Shown: in pieces, positions 21,759-32,630 of the stretch
How the letters are laid out: each line of letters starts with the position of its first letter
Numbering within the stretch: position 1 is the first letter of the stretch
Assembly: GCA_039105265.1 (NCBI GenBank)
Contig: JAPFFF010000007.1
Location: 1,116,001 to 1,180,000 of the forward strand
Origin: Tritrichomonas musculus
Lineage: Eukaryota > Parabasalia > Tritrichomonadida > Tritrichomonadidae
DNA: 64,000 nt
Reading direction: 5' to 3'
Position numbers and translations under genes: made by a program
Notes under the pieces: model-generated
What the model saw: only the letters and a program-made list of their open reading frames with translations
What the model was told of the DNA's origin: nothing
Databases searched by the model: none

Positions 21759-22478
21759 ATGTTTAAAATGGACCAATGTTACTTATCTCAGAGTCTTAGC
21801 CGCTTAATTATTGATTGTACCACAATGGAACACCTTCCCCATGACCAAAATCTAGTTTCTGTCCTTCGTGGTGCGTCAATCCTTCCACTATCTGCATTTG
21901 TCAAACATACCAAATTCCTACGATTTTCTCCATCAATTACCGATATTGTTTTAGCATGTGAAAATTCAGGATTTCTTCGTAATCGTATTGTTTACTGTCC
22001 TGACCCTTGCCTTGTTTTACCGTTTTTTGTTGATCCAACAGTATTAATTATTGATAAAGTTAAAGATACAAAATTAAACGATTTTAGGAAATATGTTAGT
22101 ATTATTCTTGGGCATGGATACTTTGAAGTTCATCCTTACTCACCTAATGGTTCATATAAAACAAGATTTGCTGATGTTTCAACTGCGATTTCTTTCTGGA
22201 GAGCTCTCAAATATTTCCCCATTAATGGTGGCTTTGTCCAATGTGTTCCCATATCATCTCCTTCACCATTTCCTGAAAAAGGAAAATTAACGCCAATTCC
22301 TCAAAGAAAAAAGAAAGTTAATAGAACTGAAAGGAAGAGACGTAATAGGATGAAAACCAAGAAAGCTCATGATGAATCGATGCCTGCTGCTTTGCCCATG
22401 GCTACATGTTTGACCGGAATGAATCAAATGCCGCAGGCTGTTCTTATTGAATCCCAAATACGTAGCATTTCACCCTAG
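21759..22478 (+). CDS. La-motif (LARP-like) RNA-binding protein
   Basis: This 239-residue protein (237 if the second ATG at 21768 is used) carries, at residues ~10-75, a pattern matching the La winged helix: LSRLIIDCTTMEHLPHDQNLVSVL, then ILPLSAFVKHTKFLRFSPS, then ITDIVLACENSGFLR. It parallels the consensus for sub-stretch order (leading helix, 'ENLPxDxxL', 'VPLSxxxxFxxxxxLT', 'I..AL..S..L'). A poorly conserved RRM-like region may follow (80-170). A basic segment (QRKKKVNRTERKRRNRMKTK) ends near 205 and could be a nuclear or RNA-binding signal. La proteins bind 3' oligo(U) ends or mRNA. The family call rests on the motif only and is moderate. A free RRM protein is the alternative. Confidence 0.5.
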   Translation: MFKMDQCYLSQSLSRLIIDCTTMEHLPHDQNLVSVLRGASILPLSAFVKHTKFLRFSPSITDIVLACENSGFLRNRIVYCPDPCLVLPFFVDPTVLIIDKVKDTKLNDFRKYVSIILGHGYFEVHPYSPNGSYKTRFADVSTAISFWRALKYFPINGGFVQCVPISSPSPFPEKGKLTPIPQRKKKVNRTERKRRNRMKTKKAHDESMPAALPMATCLTGMNQMPQAVLIESQIRSISP

Positions 22479-24360
22479 GAATTACCTTCTGCTCAAATTC
22501 GGGTATTTACAGATATAGTAAATGCGCGGATTTGGCAGAATGTCAATCATTTTAATTTTTTAATGAAATATTCATTAGAATTTACGATTTCCATATATTT
22601 TACTTTTTTAATTTCAGCATTTTTTAATAAAAATTTTATGATTCACCCTTTTTTTTTTGAGATTATAATCAACTTAAAAAAAATGAATGAAGTATTCCAT
22701 CACTGAGAAAACAATTTTTTTCTCCTATCGAACCTCAAACTTTGTCAGTAACTTTGAAAAATTCTAAATAACGTATCTGATGGTCATTTAAGCTCACAAA
22801 TCATTGTTTTTTTTTTTTTTTTTTTTTTTTTTTTGTGAACTGAATTTACAATAATTTGACAAACATCATCATGAAAAAAGAATCATATGCTCTTTGTAGG
22901 TTTTGAAAAACCATTGGTGGGGTATTTAAAGGGATTTTTGTACAAGAACTCAATTCTATCAATAACAATTGTTCATTCATAGCTCTTTTTTGTTTATTTT
23001 TTTTGAATTTTTTTTTTTTTTTCTCCACAAGATAGCCGCTTTTTGAGCTACGCTCAAAAAGTGTCTTTATCAAATTTATAAATAAAGTAATTTTTTTTTT
23101 TTTTGCCAACAGGTATTCCAATTGGAATAACAATTGAATGAATATTTGAATGGATGTATCAGAAAAACTGAGAAGACTTGCATCTTGAACGATTGTGATT
23201 AAAAGATCGAAATAATTATTCAAATAAGATAATCAATTTTGATCTTTAGATAATATTGATAGGAAAACTTGATTCAGAAATTGCATGTGAATCAGGAAAG
23301 TTTAACGAAAGATTATAAAATAAGGATTTATAGCTGGCATCTTGGAAATTAGTTTTTTATCTAAAAAAAATATATTTTCTTTTATGATTCAATCAATTTA
23401 TCAATCATCCAAAATTACAATAATATTGGTATAAATTATTTTTTTATATAATTATGAAATCAATATCTCCTTTTCGTATATTAAAAAAATATTTTAAAAA
23501 ATGAATAAATTGAAAAATTTAATTGAAAATTTGAATTGACCAAAAATAATAATACAAAAATTCAATCTTCAAATAAACTCATAAAAGATAAAATATGAAA
23601 AATAAAGTAATTTATAAAAAGGAATGAAATAATGAAGAGAAAATCGTGTCTATAATTTTGTGAGAAATATAAAATTTTTAAAACACTTTTATTTTTATTT
23701 TGAAATTTTTTTTCTCATAATCAACAGAATATATCTGAGCAAACCATATATTTCAACCCCAAATATAAAATATTATTAGCCAATTAGCGTTTTTTAATAT
23801 TTTTCAATACTTTACAAATGGACAACCGTTCTATTTATTTTTAATTATATAATAGATATCTTTATACATCTCTTGTCTAAAGCTTTATCAAACGCTCGAT
23901 AATAAGCTTCAGCATAATCTTATTTATTAATCTTGTTCTTCTTCAATGATAAACCTTGTGATTTTAAATCATTAATGATTTATTATCGTACAAAATTTAC
24001 TTCATAAAGCTACTTGATTATTTCTATATTTCTCTATACAGTATCATAATAGATTTTTTGTATCATTTATTGAATTTATCTGTAGATTAGAAGAAACTTA
24101 TAAGCATATTGATTCAAAAAACCTTGTTCTTTGATAACAAATTTGAATTCTCATTCAGCATTTTTAATACTGCAAACAGACACATAGAAATAAATGAATA
24201 AAGTTTCATTAGTATTAACATAAATCGTCTTCATATAATAAAAGGCAAAACAGATTTAGTTTCTTGTAAAGGTTTATCTCATTGATAATATATATCATTA
24301 AGTTCAATTCCATTAATATGGTTAATTAAAATGATTGCACTTAATGTCTTATTTTAATGC
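22479..24360. other. AT-rich noncoding DNA
   Basis: I see no reliable gene. There is a run of about 31 T at 22806-22835. A minus-strand open frame at 22846-23223 exists only because of long A/T runs (KKKK tracts), and I do not call it. The segment may contain very old gene relics next to the ubiquitin-protease pseudogene. Confidence 0.45.
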
Positions 24361-25519
24361 AAATCTTAATCCAAGAGAAATCATTTCGTTCAACCTGTTG
24401 CTGATATAGAAATTGTTAATTTGGTGAAGGAAATTGAAAATGACGTTCGAGTAAAATCATCATATACAGATAATCAAGATCAAACTGATTTAAATAATGA
24501 ATTGCAAAAACAAAACCAATCCAATCAAGAAAATACAAATGAAACAAATTTTCAAATAGCATTGCAATGCACAGATGATTTCCTTATTGATTTTGAAAAA
24601 GAAATAGATGATCTTCTATCAAATTTCATTGAAACAAGGAAATATCAAAAAGAAAAAGGTATGAGCTTTTCACTGAAAAGAAATGACTTAGTGGGTTTAA
24701 AACAATTATAAAAATACATACTACATTAATTCATTTCACAAATAATTTACCATATTAGTATAGTTAAAAAACAATTGATTAAAAATGCAGAAGGAAATAA
24801 TAAATATGAAAATGAGTTAAAGATCCTTTTTCATGAAATAGATATTTTATCGTTAGAAGAGGCAAAGAAAGTGGCTGAACCAATTTCTTTTATAAATCTT
24901 TTAAACATTGATGCTTCAATTTCAGAGGATGTTAGTAAATTTGCATGTGATTTATTGAATCGCCTTTCAAAAAATATTCAAAGTTTTTTTACAATAACAA
25001 CTCAAGAAGAAGTAAAAAGAAACAATGAAGGCATAATTGATATAACAACAAGTGATTATACTAATGATTTTTTCATATATGTAAATTCATTAAATCATAA
25101 ATCTTTGAGAGATGAAATAAAATCGCAATTTGAAGAAGTTCAAATAAAAAATAACAATGAAGTTATTATCAAGAAAAGAAAGGTTCATAAAAATCCACTT
25201 ATTTTATTGGTGTCCATAAATAGAACTTTCTTTGATAAAAGAATTCAAAAAAAGAGTAATGTACCTTTCAAAATATTTAGATTTTTACAGTGAAAAATAC
25301 AAATTGTTTGCTTCTGTTGTTCATCCTGGAAAAAGATTTGAAAATGGTCATTATACATCCATGATTGATTGTGGGAAGTATTGGTTTGAATTTAATGATA
25401 CACATGTTTTCGAAGTTAAAGAATACCGAGCGATCAAATTAACTAAAGGAAAGGATAATTCATCTGGGATACTTGCAGTTTATATATTACTTAGTGAATA
25501 TGAAAAAACTGTTTTTTGA
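24361..25519 (+). pseudogene. Decayed ubiquitin-specific protease (USP)
   Basis: Three plus-strand frames together resemble a USP/UCH domain. In 24421-24711 the frame ends VGLKQL. Just after a frame change comes KNTYYINSFHK, matching the Cys box (GLxNxGNTCYxNS) but with Tyr in place of the catalytic Cys. The frame 24775-25293 gives the middle, ending with PLILLVSINRTFFD. A frame change in an A run near 25270 leads to 25277-25519, YLDFYSEKYKLFASVVHPG, then GHYTSMI, which holds the His box, and YWFEFNDTHV. With at least two frameshifts, no good start and a lost nucleophile, it is a pseudogene. The functional family would remove ubiquitin from proteins. Confidence 0.65.
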
Positions 25520-27012
25520 ATTGGTAGAGGATTATTTATTTATTTTTTAATAATTTTATGATTTTACTATAATTATACTCTTGAATTTCTAGGAATATTT
25601 TTTTTTTCAAGTATATTTCCTAATTGAGTATATAATTCAAAATTTTAAAATAAATATGGCTGTCTTGTAGTTCATTATAATTGTTTCTACAATATTTTCT
25701 GAATTTAATTGTATATACTATCTTTCTCCTTCTTGTTATCATCAATATACTTCTTACTCCAATAATCAATTCTCTATTTGAAGTACATCATTTTTAAAGA
25801 AAATCAAAATTATATCAATTATGCTTATTTATATTTTGATCTCCATCTTCTAGGAAGTAAGCATATTTAGTTGTTAAAATGCTTTGTTCTTCAGCTAGAT
25901 TATATGGTTGAAATATTTCAATCTTAATAAACATTTTTGGTATATTATTTTTCTAGTAAAGAACTTTATTCTTTGTTGATTTTTTGTTTTGAAAAATTTT
26001 TTTTAGAAATATCATTCATGCAAAAGAAAATAATATTGATGATACTGTTGTTAATTTGGAATTAAATGGCTTTGTTTCATATGATGAGAGTGTTGATATA
26101 ATATGAAATTTAACAAAGACAAATATCTTCAGAGTTCTTTTATATTTTTGGCATTGATAATTGATAATTCATTCATCAAATATGTATGATAATTGAAAGT
26201 GAATCTTATGTTTCCTCTTTTATCTCAAGATCTATATTATGTTTCTCAAATATATATGATAATTGAAAGTGAATCTTGAAATATGTTTAATTCCAAATAT
26301 ATTATGAGTCTCAAATATATAGGTAGAACAATTTCTTGTTGCATCTCATAGATATCTTGCAAAGAAGAAATCTCATTGTTCTAATAAATTATAGTAGGCT
26401 TATTTAAGAGACTATTAAGAGAAGGATAATAATCTTAATTACTTAATTGTACTACTTCTTTATCAAAGTCTTAAGGTATATTGATAATATGAAAATCTTT
26501 ATGTATGCTTTAGAAAGAATGATAATGTTTATCTATCTCATCATTTATCCTTTGATTCATCTGCTCAAAGAAAATAATTTGATGATTCAGAATCTATGGA
26601 ACATCTGATATTACGCATTTGTTTTCATTTTGTAATGTTGGATGTTCGTGTTCACCAATAAAGCTTCTTTTGCCATTCATATTTTATCTTCTAATTTTCA
26701 TTGTATGATCAATTATTTATATGCATTCATCTTTATCTACCATCAAGTTTTTCATCATACTTATACTGTTTTTTTGTTTAAATGTATGAAGAAATTGTTA
26801 TTAACTTCATTTTGTTCTCTAGTTTTGTTTTTTATAGGTTGATTCACTTTTCTCAATGATATTTTCCTAACTTCTATTCCTTCAGTCATGATTAATTAAT
26901 ATAATCTCCTTTAATATATCTATTTGCTCTTGTATTACTTTTACTTTCATGAAAACGTAAATTCTCATGCATTTTAATATAAATATCCTGAGTTATATCT
27001 AGTTCTTCATTT
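25520..27012. other. Gene-free, possibly relic-bearing DNA
   Basis: Composition differs slightly from other spacers (many short protein-like bits such as LELNGFVSYDE at about 26056-26088), suggesting eroded coding sequence, perhaps from the neighbouring protease. A ~30-bp direct repeat containing GATAATTGAAAGTGAATCTT occurs at 26188-26207 and 26255-26274. No gene is called. Confidence 0.4.
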
Positions 27013-27327
27013 TTATTTCTCCCATTTTTTCAAGAATTTGAGATTGTTCTCACGATAAATAATAACTTCCAATAAGTTATTATTATTACAATCATCAACT
27101 ATGAACTCATGCATGCTTATAGCATAATCTGGAATACAATCAAATGAATCATTTTTTGGTCGATCGGAAAAGCGACACTTTTGGATACCTTTTACAACAT
27201 TGAAATTTGAATTTTCAAATGAAAAAATTGTATGAGTTTTCTTAAAAAATAGAAAATAATTGAGTTGATTTTTCCAATAAATATGGCGATTCGCCATAGA
27301 AAAAAAAGTCAAATATAATAAAATCAT
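27013..27327 (-). CDS. Hypothetical 104-residue protein
   Basis: The frame runs from an ATG at 27327. The first 12 residues are hydrophobic (MILLYLTFFSMA). The rest has normal composition with Cys at GIQKCRFSDRPKNDSFDCIPDY and an Asn run. I recognise no family. It lies 52 bases downstream of the coiled-coil gene's stop on the same strand, and could be a fragment of a longer, decayed gene. Confidence 0.3.
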   Translation of the reverse strand: MILLYLTFFSMANRHIYWKNQLNYFLFFKKTHTIFSFENSNFNVVKGIQKCRFSDRPKNDSFDCIPDYAISMHEFIVDDCNNNNLLEVIIYRENNLKFLKKWEK

Positions 27328-27379
27328 TATTATTTTATAATAACATTAAACACAAATGATGATGGTAACTAAATTACAT

Positions 27380-30280
27380 TCAGGTTTTTCTTTTGATAAC
27401 ACTAGCTTTTTCATGTGCAATCAAAGAAGCTGCTTTCTCTTCTATTGCTGTTTTCAGCTCATCAATTGATTCAGGGCTGTTGTTAATATTAAAAATGAGA
27501 CTGGTCCTCTCTTTAGTGTGACCTGAATTGTTAGGATCAAGAATTTTGTATAGATTACGAGCCCATTTTACCCAAGAAGCGTAATCTGATTTCGAACGAA
27601 GATCAGATATCATTTGCGATTGTCTAACTAATAGAGCACGCGTTTGTGTGTGAAGCTGATCAAGATGAGCTACTTGTTCCTCCTGGATTTTGAAGTGGTT
27701 GAGAAGATTGAATGATGTAATATTTTGTTTACTTGTAATGTAGGAGCGAATCTCTGAAACATCAGAAGCAAGCGATGATGCATGATCAATAATTGCAACA
27801 AGAATTGGGTTAGAACGAAAGTCAATAGAATCTTTATTGCCATTGAATTTAAATGATTTTGGTGAGACTCCACAGGCATCACAAAGTAATACATAAACAT
27901 CTTCTAAATTCTTATCATGGTAATTTTCTTGATCGTTTGAATAACTGCTATTTAACTTGGAGTTATGATTAAATTTGTAACTCTTTTCTGAATTTTGTGA
28001 TATTTGACTCAGAATTTGTGCTTTGATTTCTGGTTCAAGCTGACTTCTAATTTGACTCTCTTTTTGTTGCAATTCCATCTCGAATTCAGAACGAAGCTTA
28101 CTTGTAATTTGGACTTCTTGCTGTTGTAAGTCAAAACTATGCTTTGATTGAAGTTGATTTTGAATTTGTTTTTCCCTTTGCCGTAATTCGGATTCAAATT
28201 CAGATCGAAGCTTGTTTTTAATTTGAATTTCTTTTTCTTGCAATTCTAAATCAAATTCTGAGCGAAGCTGTTTTTTAATTTTATTTTCTTTTTGCTGAAG
28301 TTCTGAATCAAATTCTGAACGAAGTTGCTTTTTAATTTGAATTTCTTTTCGCTGCATCTCTAAATCAAATTCGGAACGAAGTTGAGCTTTAATTTGATTT
28401 TCTTTTTGCTGTAGTTCTAAATTTGATTTGGTTTGAGGCTGGCTTTTAATTTGAGCTAATTTTTGTTGATATTCTAAGTCATATTCTGCCCGAAGTTGAT
28501 CCTTAATTTGGTTTTCTTTTTGTCGTAGTTCAGATTGAAGCTGATTTCTTATTTGCGATTCTCTTTTTTGAAGCTTAACGTCATATTCCGAATTAATTTT
28601 GTTTCTGATTTGGATTTCTTTTTGTTGCAATTCTAAATCATACTTTGACTGAAGTTGGGTTCTAATAAAGGATTCTTTTGACTGTAACTCCAAATCATAT
28701 TCATCTTGAAGCTGCTTCCTAATTTGAGCTTCTTTTTGCTGTAAATCATAATTTGAAATAGATTGAATTTTACTTTTATTTTGTTTTTCTTTTTGCTGTA
28801 ATTCTAAATTATATTGAGTTTGTAGATTTTTAATTTGAATTTCCTTTTGTTGTAATTCTAAATTATATTGAGTTTGTAGATTTTTAATTTGAATTTCCTT
28901 TTGTTGTAATTGTCCATCATATTCTGATCGAAGCTCGCTTTCTTTTTTCTGTAATTCTAAATCAAATTCAGCACGAAGTTGTTTTTCTTTTCTTTTCAAC
29001 GCTTTTTTAAGTTTATTTTGGATATATTGATTTTGTTGATCATTTAGTGATTGCTGAGAACTATTTTGGCTTCTAAAAGATCCAGAATTGTTATCATTAT
29101 CATATTGATTAAAAGAATATTCATTATCATTTTTCGGGTTTAATGATTTTTCTTTTTGAAGTTGTGATTTGATATCAGCTTCAATTTCTTCTCTTAATAA
29201 GGAAACAATGTTTCTTCTTAACTGCGTGTCACTTTTACTGCTTATTTCATTAATCAGATCATCTTTTGCAGATATTTTAAGTCTTTCAATTTCACTTTTC
29301 AATTCATGAATACTTTTTTCATATTGATCTTTTAAAAGATCAAAATTATGCTGTTGTTCTGAATTAATTACAAAACGCAGCTCTTGCTCTATTTTGGGCT
29401 TTAATTCATTCTCTGTTTCTATCTTAATTTTTTCGGTTAAACTATTAGTTAATTCTGACCTAATGTCGTCTTCAATTTGATTTCTAATCTCTTTTTCAAT
29501 TTCTTGCCTCATATCATCTTTGCTTTTTTGTTCAGAAAGATTTGTATAAATGTATTTCCTGAGGATATCAGTTATTGCAATTTCTTGAAGAAAAAGATTT
29601 TTTAATTCTTCAATTGGTATATCGACACCACAAAGAAATGCTTGAATTTTTTCTAGTCTAGATTCTGGTGAAAAATCTTTAATCTTTAATATTTCTGTAA
29701 TAGGTGGAATAGAAAAATCCTGCGAAAAATTATTTTTTGATTGATCTTTTAAAAATTCATTGGTTTTTTGAGCTTCTTGAAAGAAGACTTGCTGTATATT
29801 GGACTGCGATGAAATTTCAAAAGGAAATTTCGAATCACTGCCTAGCATTTCGATTAACTGAACATAACCACGCAATTGATCGCAGATTCTATTGAATGAT
29901 TCAGAATTTGATTTGGTATAATTGTGCATAAAAGATATATACTGATCTATTTTATCATAATGATTTTTTTCGTTATTGATTTTTTTCAAAAAACTTTTCT
30001 TTTCTTTTTCTTCTGGGCTGATCGTACTTGATAGTGATTCAATTATTTGATTAATCGTTATACATGTTTGACTGACTCGCTTTTTTATAAAAAGTGATTC
30101 TTCGTTCCTTGAAGTTAATTCATTTTCTAGAGATTTAACTTGAACTTTTAAAGCATCAATTTGCTCACGTTGCTGTTGCCCAATTAAATCAACAGTTGTT
30201 GTATCAACATCGCTCAATAACGACATTAAATCAAAGGTATTCTCTCTACTTGATCTTTGAGACATTGATGAATTTCTCAT
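27380..30280 (-). CDS. Large coiled-coil protein with 22-24-residue repeats
   Basis: This 966-residue protein is strongly coiled-coil from about residue 20 to 90 and again from 255 to 760. From about 435 to 765 it is built of tandem units of the form (L)RSEFDLELQQKExQIKxQ, each about 20-24 residues. The DNA of the units is diverged, so the array is old. The C-terminal ~200 residues look globular/helical (VYVLLCDACGVSPKSFKF, then HASSLASDVSEIRSYI). No catalytic motif. It resembles structural coiled-coil proteins of the cytoskeleton or basal body, but I recognise no named family. Its stop is 52 bases from the small gene downstream. Confidence 0.6.
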   Translation of the reverse strand: MRNSSMSQRSSRENTFDLMSLLSDVDTTTVDLIGQQQREQIDALKVQVKSLENELTSRNEESLFIKKRVSQTCITINQIIESLSSTISPEEKEKKSFLKKINNEKNHYDKIDQYISFMHNYTKSNSESFNRICDQLRGYVQLIEMLGSDSKFPFEISSQSNIQQVFFQEAQKTNEFLKDQSKNNFSQDFSIPPITEILKIKDFSPESRLEKIQAFLCGVDIPIEELKNLFLQEIAITDILRKYIYTNLSEQKSKDDMRQEIEKEIRNQIEDDIRSELTNSLTEKIKIETENELKPKIEQELRFVINSEQQHNFDLLKDQYEKSIHELKSEIERLKISAKDDLINEISSKSDTQLRRNIVSLLREEIEADIKSQLQKEKSLNPKNDNEYSFNQYDNDNNSGSFRSQNSSQQSLNDQQNQYIQNKLKKALKRKEKQLRAEFDLELQKKESELRSEYDGQLQQKEIQIKNLQTQYNLELQQKEIQIKNLQTQYNLELQQKEKQNKSKIQSISNYDLQQKEAQIRKQLQDEYDLELQSKESFIRTQLQSKYDLELQQKEIQIRNKINSEYDVKLQKRESQIRNQLQSELRQKENQIKDQLRAEYDLEYQQKLAQIKSQPQTKSNLELQQKENQIKAQLRSEFDLEMQRKEIQIKKQLRSEFDSELQQKENKIKKQLRSEFDLELQEKEIQIKNKLRSEFESELRQREKQIQNQLQSKHSFDLQQQEVQITSKLRSEFEMELQQKESQIRSQLEPEIKAQILSQISQNSEKSYKFNHNSKLNSSYSNDQENYHDKNLEDVYVLLCDACGVSPKSFKFNGNKDSIDFRSNPILVAIIDHASSLASDVSEIRSYITSKQNITSFNLLNHFKIQEEQVAHLDQLHTQTRALLVRQSQMISDLRSKSDYASWVKWARNLYKILDPNNSGHTKERTSLIFNINNSPESIDELKTAIEEKAASLIAHEKASVIKRKT

Positions 30281-30429
30281 TTTTAAATTAGTTAATAAAC
30301 GGTATTACTTTGAAATCAAAATATTTGAATCAACTTTTTGTTTTTTATCAAATTAAAATTCTTCAAAAGGAAGCTAAAAAAAAAAAACAAAACAAAACAT
30401 TTTTACCTTATTTGTATGAGAATCCTTGA

Positions 30430-31827
30430 TTAGGAAATAATTTTATGATCGTCTAGGTTCAAGTCATCTAAATAATCACAGAATGGATAGAGAACTTCTT
30501 TTGGGAAATTTGATTTTAATTTTTGGCTAATACTTTTGTATAAAGAGATGCATTTCTGTGTAGAATTTTCATTATTTCCTTGATTTGGCGGGACAGCTTC
30601 TTTGTCATTCTTCACATATTTACTTAAAATTTCCTTAAGTGATTTACTCAATTTCAAAGGGGCGGTTTGCTCCATTTTTATATCAGATGGTCCTTCAATA
30701 GTAAAAGCATGCCGCTGATTATCAGATAGATAGTCAAAGAGAACAAGCTTTTGACCGAGAATGCAGATTTTTGACTGCGACTTAGCATCTTTTTCTAAAG
30801 GAACTAAAGATTGGTAGAAAAGAAACATGAATGTAATAAATTTGCGTTCTTTTTCTCTGTTAATAATTCTTCTGAAAAAGGTTTCAGTCAAAATTGACAT
30901 GGCTTCTTCATGATTTGCAAAATTCTCGTAGCCACCACCATAAATTTGAACAAGTTCAATTAATAGCATATGCGTTGAAAAAGGCATATATAGAATAAAT
31001 ATTTTCACCATCTCTAGTCTTGAAATATCACTTTGTTCATCCATTGCATCAATTGCTAATTGCTGAAGGTCTGCCGAAATTAATTGATCACCAGATGACA
31101 GAAGCATGAAAAGAAAACTAGTTTGTTCTTGATGAGTAAGATCAGCAATCCGCGACTCGTTTTTGAATGAATCTAAACATTTATTTATTTGGCTGGGATG
31201 AAGACACGCAATCTCAAACAAATTTTTGCGATGCTCTCGAAGTGATCTAAGAAGATGGTGCATTGATTTAGTAAATAAAACTCGAGACATATCTTCTATA
31301 GTTAAACTTTTCGTATCAAATTTCGTTATAGTATTTAAATCAAAAACCATCCCAGGAACAAGTGGATGAAAAGCTTTAATAATAATAGTGTGAGAAATGC
31401 ATTGATTTTTCATCGAAATAATTGAATTGGTTGTTGGATCATAAAAAACATAAAAAGATGAATCTCGAGAAATTGAAAAACAACACATTGCAGTTTCTGC
31501 TAAACTTGAAATAGACATACTTTTAACATGATTAATAAATCCATGCTTATTTTCAAAGAAAACATCAATTTCTTCACAATTAGATTGAAGAATAAAAAAC
31601 TTTTCATATTCTGATGCAAAAAGCGTATAACAAAATTCACTCGGCTGAATTTTACGGAAATTTTTGCTTGAACCGTATAAATTAAAAATTGAAAAATCTT
31701 TAATACCAAATGGCATTAATAATCTTTGAATTAACTGAGAAACAGTTTCAGTGAAGATCAGATCGGTATCTAACATAGTGCTCATAGAAGGAAAAGAAAT
31801 AAATATGTGTCCTTTGCAAGCACTCAT
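30430..31827 (-). CDS. Possible RhoGAP-like protein, arginine finger absent
   Basis: This 465-residue protein has a helical region at ~190-330 (HLLRSLREHRKNLFEIAC, then EQTSFLFMLLSSGDQLISADL, then MVKIFILYMPFSTHMLLIEL, then AMSILTETFFRRI) that follows the helix order of RhoGAP domains, including the 'LP..n..ll..l' segment. The expected G-x-FR motif reads KNLFEIAC, so the catalytic Arg is missing. If it is a RhoGAP fold it would bind rather than activate a GTPase. The N-terminal 180 residues show a beta-rich region with no clear family. Alternatives include another all-helical fold. It stands divergent from the EF-hand gene at 31948, 120 bases away. Confidence 0.4.
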   Translation of the reverse strand: MSACKGHIFISFPSMSTMLDTDLIFTETVSQLIQRLLMPFGIKDFSIFNLYGSSKNFRKIQPSEFCYTLFASEYEKFFILQSNCEEIDVFFENKHGFINHVKSMSISSLAETAMCCFSISRDSSFYVFYDPTTNSIISMKNQCISHTIIIKAFHPLVPGMVFDLNTITKFDTKSLTIEDMSRVLFTKSMHHLLRSLREHRKNLFEIACLHPSQINKCLDSFKNESRIADLTHQEQTSFLFMLLSSGDQLISADLQQLAIDAMDEQSDISRLEMVKIFILYMPFSTHMLLIELVQIYGGGYENFANHEEAMSILTETFFRRIINREKERKFITFMFLFYQSLVPLEKDAKSQSKICILGQKLVLFDYLSDNQRHAFTIEGPSDIKMEQTAPLKLSKSLKEILSKYVKNDKEAVPPNQGNNENSTQKCISLYKSISQKLKSNFPKEVLYPFCDYLDDLNLDDHKIIS

Positions 31828-31947
31828 TTTTAAAATTTTTATTGATTTATTAATAGGACAAATATGTTTTGAAATAAATTGACCATTTATACATATAATT
31901 ATTTTTCAAAGTTTTTGTGCGTTTAAAAATTATAATTACATAAAATA

Positions 31948-32394
31948 ATGACAGTATGCGAATGCTTTAGTGATGACAAGCTAAGATCATTTAGACGTGC
32001 TTTTAAACATTATGAACAGAAGAAATCAGGAATTTTGAATTTTGAAGATCTCCCTAAAGCATTACTCCTTGTTGGGATATCACCAACATCAGAAGAATTA
32101 AACGGAATGAAAGCTGATCTCGGTGATGCTGAACTCGATCTTCTCGAATTCATATCTTTAATTTACTACTTTTTGCGTGGTGCAGATACAACCGAAGAAC
32201 TTATTCGTGCCTTTTCAGTATTTGACAGAGACCATGATGGGAAAATTAAAGCTGATGAAGCTAGAAAGATTTTGGCTAATCTAAAGCACCCAGTTCCAAA
32301 GGAGCAAATTGAAGAAGTGCTTGCTCAATTGAGAAATGATGACGACGATTTAATTGATTATGCAGAAATGATTAAGAGTCTTCGTCCAGAATGA
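31948..32394 (+). CDS. Calmodulin/centrin-like EF-hand protein
   Basis: This 148-residue protein has the length and layout of calmodulin, with four EF-hand positions. The third loop, DRDHDGKIKADE (about residues 92-103), is canonical (D1, D3, D5, G6, I8, E12) and should bind calcium. The first (EQKKSGILNFED) lacks the acidic loop start. The second (LGDAELDLLEFI) and the fourth (RNDDDDLIDYAEM) are degenerate. Such proteins occur as regulatory light-chain or axonemal/centrin-like subunits. The start ATG is 120 bases from the divergent gene at 31827, so the two may share a promoter region. Confidence 0.8.
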   Translation: MTVCECFSDDKLRSFRRAFKHYEQKKSGILNFEDLPKALLLVGISPTSEELNGMKADLGDAELDLLEFISLIYYFLRGADTTEELIRAFSVFDRDHDGKIKADEARKILANLKHPVPKEQIEEVLAQLRNDDDDLIDYAEMIKSLRPE

Positions 32395-32630
32395 TATATT
32401 GTTTTTCCAATTGTATTTAAAAGTATTATATTTATATTTTATTTTTTTTTTTTAGCATATATTTATCTTTTAAATATAAATGCACCATGCGTTATACACA
32501 TATTGAGCCTATAACTAAACATAAAATATTTTGCTAAACTCATTTAAATTGAGAGAAAAACGATAATTTATCAGTATTTGACAAATGCTGAGTTTTTCAT
32601 TAAAAAAGTTATCGATTTTTCAAATATAAA

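Noticed and set aside
22846-23223. Minus-strand 125-residue frame
   Set aside because: Held open by A/T runs that encode Lys tracts; no motif or codon bias.
26642-26842. 66-residue plus-strand frame, hydrophobic
   Set aside because: AT-rich DNA often gives Phe/Leu/Ile-rich frames; no start context or neighbour supports it.
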